A stretch of DNA of 64,000 bases from Irpex lacteus. Taxonomy: Eukaryota; Basidiomycota; Agaricomycetes; Polyporales; Irpicaceae. Within the stretch, counting starts at the first letter, position 1. Each line of letters begins with the position of its first letter. Location of the stretch: contig MQVO02000015.1 of assembly GCA_001986395.2 (NCBI GenBank), positions 744,001 through 808,000 on the forward strand. The letters are read 5' to 3'. Below the pieces are notes generated by a model. It did not search any database. It was not told the origin of the DNA and saw only the letters and a program-made list of their open reading frames with translations. Made by a program: the position numbers and the translations under genes. Below, piece after piece: positions 24,052-35,072 of the stretch.

Positions 24052-24835
24052 ATGGCCGACTCGTCGCGCTACTTGTTCGAGAAGTTGAAGTCTGGAGGAT
24101 GGTTTAATTGGTCTATGCGGATGCAGATGAGGTTAGTGGAGAAGGATCTTTGGAGCAGAGGAGAGGCCGGAGACTGGTGTCAAGAAGCAGGCCACGTATG
24201 ACAAGCGCGCCCAGACTTGCCTCGCAGAGCTCGTCCGCCATGTCGAGGACTCTGAACTTCCCCACATCTGTCGCTACCTCACACCCCCTGAGCCTTGGCT
24301 TGCTTGGGAGCGCCTTCGCGGCGTACACGAGGGTCGTGGCTGGGCCACTCACATCCAACTCTGTCGTAAGTTCATCACCGCTCAGATGGACGTGACGAAA
24401 CCTATGCAGGACCACATCAACATGGTTAACGAGCTCGCTACCCGCCTCGCCTCCATCGGCTCCCCCGTCAGCAAGGAAGATATTCTTCTCGTTCTCCTTG
24501 CGTCCCTCCTCGACGCCTACGACAACATCGTTGTCGCCCTCGAAACCCATCACACCTCCCTTACCGTCGACATCGTCACTTCTGCGTTGCTCAACGAAGA
24601 ACGTCGTCAGGCAGACCACACCGAGCGCCTCTATCCGAACCAAGTCACACTCGTCGCTCGTAAATCCGCCGCTCCCCGTGATAAATCGCACATCACCTGC
24701 TTCCACTGTGGTCGCAAGGGCCACTACAAGTCTGAATGCCCGGATGTCGAAGAAGATCTGAAGTCTTTCGCAAGAGCGAAGTTAGCAGCCGTAAATCAGG
24801 AGGAGGAAGATTCGAAGCCGTTTAGGGTATTCTGA
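24052..24835 (+). pseudogene. Copia-type Gag (UBN2 family) with one frameshift, left arm
   Basis: The frame starts at ATG 24052 (MADSSRYLFEKLKSGGWFNW) with the W-x-x-W-type start typical of UBN2 Gag. After the DLW triplet near 24150 the homology continues in another frame (by about one base) through AQTCLAELVRHVEDSELPHI and VNELATRLASIGSPVSKED to a CCHC zinc knuckle, CFHCGRKGHYKSEC (CX2CX4HX4C), and stops at 24835. The single break would cut the nucleocapsid part from the N-terminus unless ribosomes shift frame. The copy in the right arm has the same break. Confidence 0.75.
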
Positions 24836-24908
24836 TTCAGTGGGTGGACTTTTTCGTATTCACGTTTATGTTTTGTATCGCTTGCATTTATTCTTCGCCA
24901 AGTGGGTG

Positions 24909-25050
24909 TGTTGTAATTAGGCGCCTACGGCGCATAGATATCGTGTGGCGTAGATTAAACGCTCGCTTACGTAGATGTACTGTACATGTCCGTAGCCACA
25001 TCAAACCTTATTGAATTGTCTCGTTGTCCCGCCCGCTCATCCCGACAAAA
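24909..25050 (+). repeat. 3' LTR of the gag-only element
   Basis: 142 bp. It is preceded by a purine-rich AAGTGGGTG likely used as the polypurine tract. Confidence 0.85.
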
Positions 25051-25190
25051 AACCCTAGTCGGCGCTATGTGCCGCTATCATTGGGATAAACCTGCTGACG
25101 CCCAAATAAACAACGCACCCCCTCAACGAGCAGGTGGGTGAAACATGGCGTGAGTTGCCTTAAAAGAAATACGAAGGAGCATCTGTGGTT

Positions 25191-25394
25191 TCAGTAGTAA
25201 CAAAAGCGATATTCGACTCGATCTTCTTTTTGGCCTGGCCTAATGTAACCCTCCTTTCCGCACCTATGACAGAAAATACCTTTCCTGTACCTTCGTTTCT
25301 TCTCTCCTGCATAGAGTACGGTGGCATCGGCAGGTTCGCGCGTCGTCTTGAATAATGCGCCCAATGAGATCGGAAGAGCAGAGTGATGAGTCAA
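25191..25394 (-). pseudogene. Truncated second Copia-type gag fragment, left arm
   Basis: The minus strand encodes TVLYAGEKKRRYRKGIFCHR, a basic stretch that leads into a zinc-knuckle-like motif where the expected His and last Cys are replaced (CHRCGKEGYIRPGQ). Nothing of the Gag core precedes it. It is a decayed fragment unrelated in frame to the gag-only element next to it, and is mirrored at 60906-61109. Confidence 0.5.
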
Positions 25395-25641
25395 TATTGA
25401 TGGAAGAGATCAGCCAAAGGAGGGTCTGAGTGAAACATGTACAAAGGGAATACAAGAAAAGGCAGATAAAACAAGTGAAGATGAAGGGAAACAAGCGGCG
25501 AGCACATGGAAAATGAGTAATGAACGTCAGCGAGCAGGATGAAACAGGGGTGAGCAAGCAAGAATCGTACAACAAGCAAGCAAGGACGAATGAGCAAAGG
25601 AACAAAAGAAGTGAATGGTGAAGTTGAAATAAGCAACATAA

Positions 25642-25644
<3 letters not shown>

Positions 25645-25681
<37 letters not shown>
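25645..25681 (+). repeat. Poly-A run, 37 A (left arm)
   Basis: The mirrored run in the right arm has 33 T. This is the only length difference found between the arms. It could be the tail of a retroposed sequence. Confidence 0.9.
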
Positions 25682-25684
<3 letters not shown>

Positions 25685-26975
25685 AGCAATGGTATGAGTG
25701 CTCGCCTTGAGGCAACCAGAGTGACAGTGCAATGTCCGAAAAGGGCAAGGCAGCAAGTACCTGGCCAATACAGCCGAGCGTCCAATAGCAAACCTGCCCA
25801 AAAAGTCTAAGTGAGGTGGTTGGTTGCATATGGTACGACTGCATGAGAGCCACGTAATTAAGATGTTGTGTTACCAAAACAAGCGAGAGGGCGGGCGAAC
25901 ACGTGCGAGGAGCACGAAGTCCGAGCCAGAGATACCGAGTGACCTAACAATCACCTAGGAATGGTGAAGGATACCGTGAGAAAAAGATCTGAGAGAGTGA
26001 TCATGCAAGCAAGGTGGGCAAAGGGTGATCGTCAGCGAGGGGCTTGCCCGTGCTAGCAAGTGAGATGTCCCAAAGCTAATCACGGCAAGGCCAAAAAGAG
26101 CTGTTAGAGTGTGAGTGCAGCTGCCCCGTTTAGCAGCGCATGTCACCATATATGCATTACAGAAGGAAAAACACCTGTGAGCGACTCTGCGAAGGAAATA
26201 TTTTGATGCATCTGACCCTGTCATGTGAGTTAGTTTGAGACTAGACAATGAGACTAATCAAACCGGAAGTATTTCAACAATAACTTCCCGATAAGGCAAT
26301 AGTCCGACAAAAAGAGAGCGAGCATCCGGAAACTTCAACATATTCAACATCACTGCCGTCATGACTCTATTACTAACCTAGTTCGTTGTAACGCAATGTC
26401 TTGACTAAAGGCAACAGAGTTCGAAATGACAAACGCGCCCAGATTGATCACGACGGGTGTCTGCCATGAAGCGCTGCGACCTGTATAAGTAGTCCACGTG
26501 CGCTTGATAGTCTGAGAAACGTGCTTTAATCATGAGTCAGAGGCCTAGGCATCCTTTGTCCACGTGGACTTTCGGGAATGTCCATGTCCGGTGCGAGGAC
26601 CGATTCTGTCGTCCTTAGAATTTGCCTCTTTTGGCAGCACGATAGCGCACTCAACGTCTCATCACAACCTTGCGTAGAACGCGGCATCTCTCCTTCGAGA
26701 GACTGAACGCCGACTGAATGCCACTAGTCACTGACCACCAATCCATAGGGTCTCAATTGTCGCTTATACGGCGCTGACCAAAACGATCGTGCAAATTATG
26801 TACTTAATGTCCCGGGCGCACGTATCAGAGCGGCCCAGGGCAGGTTTCAATACTTCATTCATGTAGCTCAGACGGCTCGGTTTCGTCACACAAAAGTATG
26901 CATAAACATAAATTCGAATAAATTAAAGGACAGACAAAATGACGCGACACGGAAAACATGAAATTGGCTCCATGA

Positions 26976-28891
26976 CTATTGGGTGCCCTTGGGCTCAACT
27001 CCGGCCGACGCAAGCCATGGATGCCTTAAGGCTTCCGCGACGGAAATTCGCTGGGTCGGATCGCGTTGGCAGAGACGAACGATAAGATCCCGCACTTCGG
27101 TCTAGATGAGATAAATCGTCTACGTCATGAATCGAAAACTCACCTTCTTCGCTCCAGGTATTGGGCAGTTGCTCCCAGCTAACCACACGAGTGTCAATGC
27201 CTTGCTCGAGTTGAACAGCTCCTTGAGCGAAAGGAATCTCTCCACTGAGCCTTGATGAGTGTAGATGTTAACGGGGAATGACTGCCCACTATTAGCACAT
27301 TGAAACGCACATGTGTATGATGGTGACTCCAACAGACCAGCTATCCACTTTAAAGTCATAGCGGGTGGGGCCTGTATTTGCAGCGCAGACTTCGGGAGCC
27401 ATATAAGCGGGAGTGCCGCACATGCTCTATACGACGTCCAGTGAGCATATGTAAGGCATGGACCATTAGTAGCGACAACTTACGTGATTAGGTGCTTGTT
27501 CGTCATGCGCTTTCGCAAGGCCAAAGTCCGTGACTTTGATCACCGCAGGTTGAAGCGAGGCAATTAGGATATTCTGTTTGTGATTGGTCATTCTGCTACC
27601 TTCCATTATTTATACCTAGCACATGACTTACCGCGGGCTTGATATCACGGTGAATGATATTGGCGGAATGCAAGCAGCAGAGTGCCGAACACAATTGTTG
27701 GGTTATAAGTTTCGCATCTGGCTCACCTGCAGGAGCACGGGGTAAATCTCTGGGCAAATGGGCAAAGGTGTGAACGAGATATCACTGACCAACGCGCTGT
27801 TCATGCTGAATGGCCGAGCTGAGATTACCGAACCGAGCGAGTTCCATGATAAGATCTGGCCAGGAATGGTAAGGGCTTTGCGGTTACCCGTCAAAAAGTT
27901 CGCTACTCACAAACGTGACGATTCTCGATGATGACGTCCTCAAGACGGACAATATTGGGCTATAGTAGGCGAGAAAGTGGTAAGTAGGATGAATTTTGGA
28001 CTATCGGCTGATGCTTACATGGTTGATGCTCCCCATGAGGTTCATTTCACGCTTGACGACCGCATGTCGTCTCTTCTCGTCTTCGGGAGAGTCAGCGTGC
28101 TCGCCAAGCGGGATGATTTTAATGGCAACTGGTAAACCGGTACCGCGATTCACAGCTTCGACTACTGTACCGAACGTGCCTCTACCTAGCCTAGTGCCAG
28201 CAGCTTCAGTACGGCCAGAGAGATACAGGATAGGACTCACTCCTTGCCAACGAGGAAGTACCGACTGCTCAACTTCAAAGCACATTGTCAGTCGTGGTAT
28301 TGCTCAGGGCGCATGTACTCACAGATTCCGGGGAGTATTTGGTGAATACAAAAGCTGTACAATAAATAAGTATTACAGTCAAAATCGTTCCACAATTGAA
28401 TGCTGACATATCGCATCGTCTCGTGGTCCTCCTAAAGATATTGTATAGCCGTCTTCGATAGCGAATGGTTTATGGGGCTGTAGTTTGCGGTCGTTGATCT
28501 AAGATTCCGAGATTAATTGGGGAGAAAGAGCAAAAGGCGGATAGGCAAAAACTCACGAAAGAGCCATTCTTACTCAGATCCGTCACGTTGACAAGATATC
28601 CCTTCTTGTCAGGAGAAATGGTGCAGTTTATCGCACAATGAAAACGGCCTGTGGTAGGTTTAATGGTCACTCAATACGTCGCTCAGGCTTTCATCTGAGA
28701 CACTCACTAAGAGAGCCTTCTCCTAATAAGGGCTGATCGCATTCGAGGTCCCTCCCGACAATGAACTGTTCTACACGAAACGGAACCTCAAAACCGTAGG
28801 AGGGGTCATCGACAGATTTGAATACTCCGCAGAGGGGCTTCAGATCTGTGCGAGTACCGTCAGAAGCTACGCTGGGCGACGAGGATGCCAT
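26976..28891 (-). CDS. FHA-domain Ser/Thr protein kinase (Rad53/Chk2-like), copy 1
   Basis: A multi-exon gene from ATG at 28891 to a stop at 26976. The first exons give an FHA domain: GRDLECDQPLL, GRFHCAINCT and VTDLSKNGSF followed by INDRKL, the phosphothreonine-binding core. A kinase domain follows with LGRGTFGTVVEA (glycine loop), VAIKIIPL (lysine), IIHRDIKPA-NILI (catalytic loop), VTDFGLAK (DFG) and MCGTPAYMAPEV (activation segment), and ends in a typical RDPTQRISVAEALRHPWL. All catalytic motifs are present. FHA plus CAMK-type kinase is the build of checkpoint kinases of the Rad53/Chk2/Cds1 type, but the actual pathway is not shown. It is the paralog of 32062-33948 and lies next to the left arm. 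Confidence 0.88.
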
Positions 28892-30190
28892 GGATGTTTG
28901 GAACTCAAGGTTGTTCTGGGTGGAAGAGGGGAGGGTAGTCGATGCGTTGCAGAAAAAAAGGTCAGGCCGCAGTTTATATCGTTTGAGTTCAGCTTACCTC
29001 TTGCCACTCGGTTTGACGGGTGAGCCATCTCGCCCGCCGGAATGGTTGCCATTGTCTTTGTTACTGTAAGGGTGACGAAGCCATGCCAGCCAGCTAATTT
29101 GCCACTGAGTGGTGATTGAAAGCACGACAGTCACAGTAATAGGCCAGACCAATGTGATAGAGACAAAGACGACTCACCGCGATCGCTGTCAATGTTCTGC
29201 AGTCATGTTGCCACTCGTGCCACTGGAAGCGCACTGAACATTGGTAGCCAGAGGTGATACTGCTGTTCGTATACAATGATCGTTTCGGTCCGCGCGAGTC
29301 ACTCGTTAGGTAGCGTTTCCGATTAAGAGCTGAGATACGTACAACGCGCCGACAAGACAATCCCCATCTTTGTTAGCTCTGTGTGATATGGCTGCCAATG
29401 TCCGGTACTGCAGAATGAATGAGCGGTATGCAGCATGAATCTGAATACAAAGGAAAACACTCACATTTCGGACAAAACAGAGCTGCGACGAGATTCATCA
29501 TCTTTATAACTGACCCCTACAAAGGAGGCTATTCCTGGAAACGAGAGATCATCGTGGTATATCATCGTGGTATGCGCGACGTCACAGCTCACTTCCGTTG
29601 TGAACTTTGCAGGCGTTGCAAAGAACGTCCATTCACAGGTGCAGACTGCGTGCGGTGGCTGTGCATTGACGCGCTGAAGGTCGGCTCTGTAAGGCCCCTT
29701 CCTTGCAGTGCGCGTGGTCACGCATCGTTCAATCAGACAACTTGAACCCCGGCCGCTAGACACTGTCATCCACACACAACTTGAGCTGGTCTCATTGCGC
29801 GAGGCTATGACAGGTGCGGGCTGCTGGGTAGTCTGAGTAAGGGCAACAATTGGAGCGGCGCGTTATGTTATAGACGATTTCGAAGTTGCATACATTATTT
29901 GTCAGCAGTTATTAAAAGTGCAATAGATCAGCGTTGCGAAACATGACGAAGAAAGCGAAGAAGAGAGCGATTGACATGAAAGTCCGTCTGTAACGACTCA
30001 GAGAGGAGGGAGGGAATGGATTCAATTGATAGCAAGGCGAGAGCAGACTTGACGAGAACAAACAAGCCAAAGCGTAGATTGGACGTTAGAAAAAGAGCTT
30101 GCCCAGAGCCCTCAACGAGTCAAACATGACGGACAGGGGTGAGCGAGTCACAGTGTTGAGAACGGAGCGATCGGTGACAGTCTACGAATA
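28892..30190. other. Intergenic, no gene supported
   Basis: It contains the upstream region of the FHA kinase. Short frames on both strands carry no recognisable motif. Confidence 0.35.
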
Positions 30191-31100
30191 TTAGACCGAC
30201 GGGACAGCATCAAGGATAGGAGCACGTACCATTATGGCTGTTATAGTGCCCTCTTGGCCTTTCAGAGTTGTAGTGCACACCTTCGCGAGTTCCGGAGGGG
30301 TTACCAATGCTGCAGAGACACGGTTTGTGTGTTTCTGCTGCGTAGTAAAGAACACCGTGAGGGTCTGGCCGCTACGCAATATACCATCTGTGGGCCAGCA
30401 GGCCACTCGGATGGGCTAAGGCAATGTCAGTCAGATCATGCATGTAGACCAGAACGTGTCCAGTATCACTCACGATCTCTTCCTCAATGGTAGTCGACTC
30501 AGAATCCTCTACAAGCTTCTTGTTGAAGGTGATGGCAAGTCTAGCAACTTCAACCTCCTCAGAAAAGGAGAACCACGATGAGACTTGGGCGAGAGAGAAT
30601 AGTCGCGACCACATAACGGGGTGCTGGGGAAGTTCCTATGAGACAACCATCGAAAGCTCATGCTGTTTAAGTAACAGATGCCACGTACTCCGCAATCTCT
30701 ACACACCTGGATAGCGTCTTAGTAGCGGGGCTTGTATCCTGTTGAGGATTAGTCTGGCGGCCTCTACTCGCACTTGACCGACTCGCGATCGGGAGAGCTG
30801 CTTTCGACAGGATCGCCACATCCCTAGAACCCCAGAAAACGAAGGGTGTCAATTCAATAAGCAGGGACGACGACCATCAGAAAGGGTTCTGAACATACCG
30901 TACTACGACGGGGCACATCCGTCGTAAAGGATAGGCACAGAAGTTGGCCCTGCCGAAAATGAACGGGTCGTCATCGACACGACCGTCAACAGATAGGCTG
31001 CTCGGTGCAATGTATGTCTAGCTGCCTTGCATAGTTCGATAGGTTCGCAAGTACGTCTGGGACAATCTGTGCTGTGTCGCCTGGGAGGTGTCAACTAAAG
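30191..31100 (-). CDS. Unrecognised multi-exon protein, structure uncertain
   Basis: The best supported part is two exons joined in phase by an intron near 30470-30416. They encode a stretch containing MWSRLFSLAQVSSWFSFSEE and ITFNKKLVEDSESTTIEEE, then PIRVACWPTDGILRSGQTLT and QQKHTNRVSAALVTPPELAK, with a stop at 30191. Further coding-looking pieces lie upstream (a basic Ser-rich stretch near 30720-30850 and FIFGRANFCAYP near 30950), but I could not join them with confidence. I do not recognise the family, and the 5' end is not fixed. It lies between the two kinase paralogs in the same orientation. Confidence 0.4.
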
Positions 31101-32061
31101 CGCGTCAGTTCTCGTATGGCCATTCAGATGGCTGGCCATTTCGGACATATTGCCGTCGTCTCCGGTGCCGTCGATGCCGAATAGATATTGTCAGTCTCGG
31201 GTCTAGATCATTGCACACTGTCTGCTGACTGTGATCCGTCACGTCATTACCGTTGAACTGAGGCATGAGTCTCGCTTCGCATGATGTTTAGGCCCAGACC
31301 AAGCAACGAAATAATGACCATTGAACGTTGAACGTTTGAACGTTTGAACGTTGAGCAGTGAGCAGTGAGTCGCTACTTGACAACTTGACATTTTAGTGAC
31401 TGAAGCTGAGGACGTGTGCTGGCAGGGGTGTGCACGAATGGGGCTAAAAGTGGCTACGCTCTCAATTCCAGACATCCAGCATGAGAATCCGCCGCAAAAA
31501 CCGCCGAACTGTACTAAGTTACTTCAGACCCAGGGACGAACCGACTACTAATAATCGCGCCGGCCAACATGGCCGCAGGCCAGATGGGATCGTTCTTGGC
31601 AACTCGGGGGGTCAGAAAGCATTGGTCTGCTGGCCTGTCTGGCATTTCGACGTCCGTGTGTGCAGAGAAGTACATGCATAGTAGCTGTAAGTAAGATAGA
31701 CACTCCAAAACTTGTGCGATGCGCGAGCGTATTCTCAGAATGATAAGGCTTACTCAGGAACCTCGGCCATTGAGCCGCATCACCGTGGGATGCGTTGGCA
31801 GTGCGGGCAAGCCCGCCTCAGCAAATTCCGTAGCGATGATCAATGATGCGTGTAGGGCCATCCTGACAGTGAGCACGCTCAGCACTTGCTGACCGGAACC
31901 GGCTAGTAATATCGTCTAACATGTTGGCTTGAATCATCCACAATATACCAGAATGCGAACATCAGAAATTGCAGCCAAAAAGTATTTACATAATCAACTT
32001 TAGTGAGTCATACGTCTTCACGACTCCAGCAAGATCTACTGTGCGGGGCCCTTCGAATAAA
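31101..32061. other. Intergenic; minor tandem repeat
   Basis: No gene supported. A small array of TTGAACGT-like units followed by GAGCAGT repeats lies at about 31320-31365. Confidence 0.4.
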
Positions 32062-33948
32062 TCAGGCATTACGAGGGTTGAGCCACACGTGGCTCGCGGC
32101 TGTGGCCATCGAGATACGACGTTGCGGATCACGCTCGCATAGACCACTGACGAGGTTCCGAGCTGACTCGCTGCAGTTAAGTCATGCATCCATTACTAAA
32201 ACGATGCTGCTTACCTCCAGAGCTGCAGGTAGAAGGGAGATGTTCCGGTCGAATCTCCCTGTTATCGATACCTTGCTCAACTTGGATATCGTGTCGTGAA
32301 AACGGAACTTTGCCAGACAACCTGTAGTGTGTTAGGAAGCGGAACGGTGGGAAAATGAGAACGTACATGTGTATCAATGTAACTCCAACAGACCAGCTGT
32401 CTACTTTATAATCGTAGCGACGTCTGGCCGGGTTTAACACGAAAATTTCAGGTGCCATATACGCAGGGGTACCACACATTGTCTGGATAGAAACATTTAG
32501 ACGTTTTGGTAAGATATGTAATGGTGGCTAGACAAGGCTGACCTGTACAAGCGAGCGAGCATCGTGGGCTTTCGCAAGTCCGAAGTCTGCAACCTTGATG
32601 ACCGCAGGGGTGAACGAGCAGATGAGAATGTTCTACAACAGTTGTTAGTAATATTCGAGCAATTGATATGTCATTTTACTTACAGCGGGCTTGATATCGC
32701 GATGAATGATCCCCGCGTTATGTAGCCACAATAATGCAGCGCACAACTGCTGTGTGACGGTCTTCGAGTCGCGCTCACCTATATCAGACAGATTTGTTAG
32801 CAATCTACCTTGAGCATCGCGAACACCAGGTACGAGCACACCCAATAAATTAACCCGCCGAATGAGCGAACCGAGATTGCCATGACACGCGAATTCCATG
32901 ACAAGGTCTGTAGATACGAATTAGTGAGAAGTCTAAAGCAAATACTAAGCCACAACGAACAAACGCAATTATCCTCGATCATGGCTGTCTCCATCTTGAC
33001 AATATTGTGCTAGATTACGGGCGTGTACTCAGCATGAAAGTGGCCAACGCAGCATAAGTAACTCACATGCTGTATGCGGGCCAACAAGTCTATTTCACGC
33101 TTTATGACAGCCCGCCTGTGCTCTTCTTCCTCTGCACTGTGTCCACGAGCCTCCAGTTTAATCACCTTGACCGCGACCGGTGATCCCGAACGACGGTCGA
33201 AAGCTTTCACCACAGTCCCAAACGTACCCCTGCCTAATCTATCCAAGTCGTGAGCGATGTGGCCGAGAAAGCTGTTCTGCACTATACACTCACTGCTCAG
33301 ACTGAACGCTGTACAATGCGTGCAGCTACGGTACATGTATGTCAGTGTATCGCAAGATCGTCGCGCTCGAAGATGACTTACTGAATTCGGACTGTACTTG
33401 ATGAACTCGAAAGCTGCAAAGGGCGCAATGAAAAGGATGGAGCCAATCGTATTAACAGGCTACTTACATGGACCTTCTAAAGCACCAAGCTTGATAACCG
33501 AGCCGCCTTTGATCTCGAACGGCTGCTCGCGTTGTAGGCGGGTGCCATCGACCTGTATGAGACAGATGGCCATAGTGAGTAAAGCAGGCACAAAGGAAGC
33601 AAGTAACGACCACATACATATGACCCGTTCTTGCTACGATCTGTAACGTACACAGTATAGTCGGTAAGATCTTGATCGAGAGTGGCGTGAACGGTACAGT
33701 GGACCTTGCCTAGGATACTACGCTTAATTATAAATACCTTGGAAGGAGTCTGCTCACTTACTGACGAAATCTTTGCATAGTAAAGGCTGATCACAGCTAA
33801 GGTCTCTGCCGATAGTAAAGCGTGGAAGTTGGTACGGTATTTCGAAAGTGAAGGAGGGTCCATCCGTGGCTTTGAATATGCCACAGATGGGACGACGGTT
33901 TGATCGAGCAACAGCATCTGAAGGCGCAGGCAGTCCGGGGTTGGCCAT
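32062..33948 (-). CDS. FHA-domain Ser/Thr protein kinase (Rad53/Chk2-like), copy 2
   Basis: The ATG at 33948 is chosen because MANPGLPAPSDAVARSNRRP then aligns with the start of the paralog at 26976-28891. The FHA core is visible (GRDLSCDQPLL, GKVHCTVHAT, VTDRSKNGSYV). The kinase part has LGRGTFGTVVKA, VAVKVIKL, IIHRDIKPA-NILI, VADFGLAK and MCGTPAYMAPEI, and ends in RDPQRRISMATAASHVWL with the stop at 32062. All catalytic residues expected are present. One extra stretch (GVLVPGVRDAQGRLLTN) between helices is probably a retained intron in the simple reading. The two kinases look like an older duplication, since they differ throughout. Confidence 0.87.
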
Positions 33949-35072
33949 AGCGAAGGAGACGACGACAGACAACGCAAATGTTCGTGAAGATAATGAGACA
34001 GCAGTTGGGGAAGCGTACTCGAAGCGGCTCCCACCTTATGAATGGTCGCTTCCCACAGCAAGCCACAATCCGATCCTAACTCAGCAAGCACTCAGACCGG
34101 CACCGGGTCTAAATTCCATAAAGCGCATAATGGGCCCAACAGATGAGACTATGATAGAAGCCAAGGGAGGGTGCACACAGTTGAACACGCGTTGCCTGCC
34201 ATCATGTTAGTATTCCCGGCCACACCCATTCAGCCAAAGGATACATCGCACCTGTCGTTTACCACGTGTTCTTAATATATGCCAATGGCACAATTGACGA
34301 CGAAGGAGTTTGTGATGAGCGATAACCAGATATGTGGTAGCCGTGTGGAACGATTGGGTGTCGGGATGAGCGCAGAACGGATGAAAGGGCACCTGATACA
34401 AGATTGAGCCTTTCGACGCGATTATTGGCCTTGAAATTCTCCGGATTTTTATACCTCAGTAGTGCTCCAATCAATTCAAGTCAAATTGACGCACCGTCAT
34501 GTTTGCTGTCATGGAATGGGGCGAATTCCACCTACCACGCGGTAATAGCAGCCAAAGTTGAGTTTGCAGCGAGTGTCTCGTCTCAACGGCGAATATACGA
34601 AGTCAATTGGGCCCTCGTAGAATTTCACTCACTTGGATAATTGACACACGTAGATCGTGTGCGCTACTGCAGCTTAGCCGTAGTTCAAGTACTGACGTAC
34701 GATAAGATCAGGCAAATACGAAGCTCATACGGTTCGCTGCAGCGTATCTCGCCGGGAGCTGGTGCATCCGATTGGGCCAGGTCTCTGCAACATGGAGAGA
34801 GCCTCTACGATGGTAGAATGCCTCAGTACGAGGTCAGAAGGATGAAATGGAGATGGACTTACGTGTATACCTGTCCAAAAACCGACATACTCACAGCGGA
34901 ATCCCATACGGTTTTCACCTTCTCTGCCTGCGAATCCGAGAAACTCTTCGACTATCGAGGTCCATCCGAGTGCGCAAATGTTACTGAACATATGCGATTG
35001 CTTCCAAAATATGCAAATCATAAAATCAATCAATGAGTACTCGACTGTCGGTCAGGATACCAAACGCAAATA
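33949..35072. other. Intergenic, no firm gene
   Basis: Overlapping frames at 34641-35036 (+) and 34725-35033 (-) are open for about 100-130 codons, but neither has recognisable motifs. I cannot choose between them. Confidence 0.3.

Larger units (their letters stand above)
23594..25050 (+). mobile_element. Gag-only (TR-GAG-like) Copia-type LTR retrotransposon, left arm
   Basis: Two LTRs of 142 bp (23594-23735 and 24909-25050) start TGTTGTAATTAGG and end CCGACAAAA. A 5-bp duplication AACCC flanks the element (23589-23593 and 25051-25055). The first LTR is followed directly by GGTTATGAGCCCC, which is complementary to the CAT-anticodon stem-loop expected of initiator methionine tRNA. This resembles the half-tRNA primer sites known from Drosophila copia and yeast Ty5. 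The only coding region is gag; protease, integrase and reverse transcriptase are missing. The structure is that of a TR-GAG element, which depends on another Copia element for replication. Confidence 0.85.
22311..26687 (+). repeat. Left long inverted arm
   Basis: 4,377 bp, repeated in inverse at 59617-63989 (4,373 bp). The length difference equals the difference in one poly-A run (37 against 33), and every open frame compared between the arms is identical. From outside inward the arm holds the CACTA end, an AT-rich subterminal zone with repeated TGTAAAAT, a short GTCATTTGTCACT repeat near 22985-23037, a gag-only LTR element, a truncated second gag fragment and a poly-A run. The inner border is near 26687, 289 bp after the stop codon of the first FHA kinase. 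Confidence 0.9.

Noticed and set aside
23868..24107. Other frames over the gag leader (repeated CAGTGGACCGTGCCCG-like units)
   Set aside because: They overlap the gag leader region and carry no independent coding signal.
25645..25681. Poly-A run as the tail of a LINE or SINE
   Set aside because: No reverse transcriptase, promoter boxes or flanking duplication could be identified.
25264..25801. Phe-rich frames spanning the poly-A/T run
   Set aside because: They are produced by the homopolymer and pyrimidine-rich sequence, not by a protein gene.
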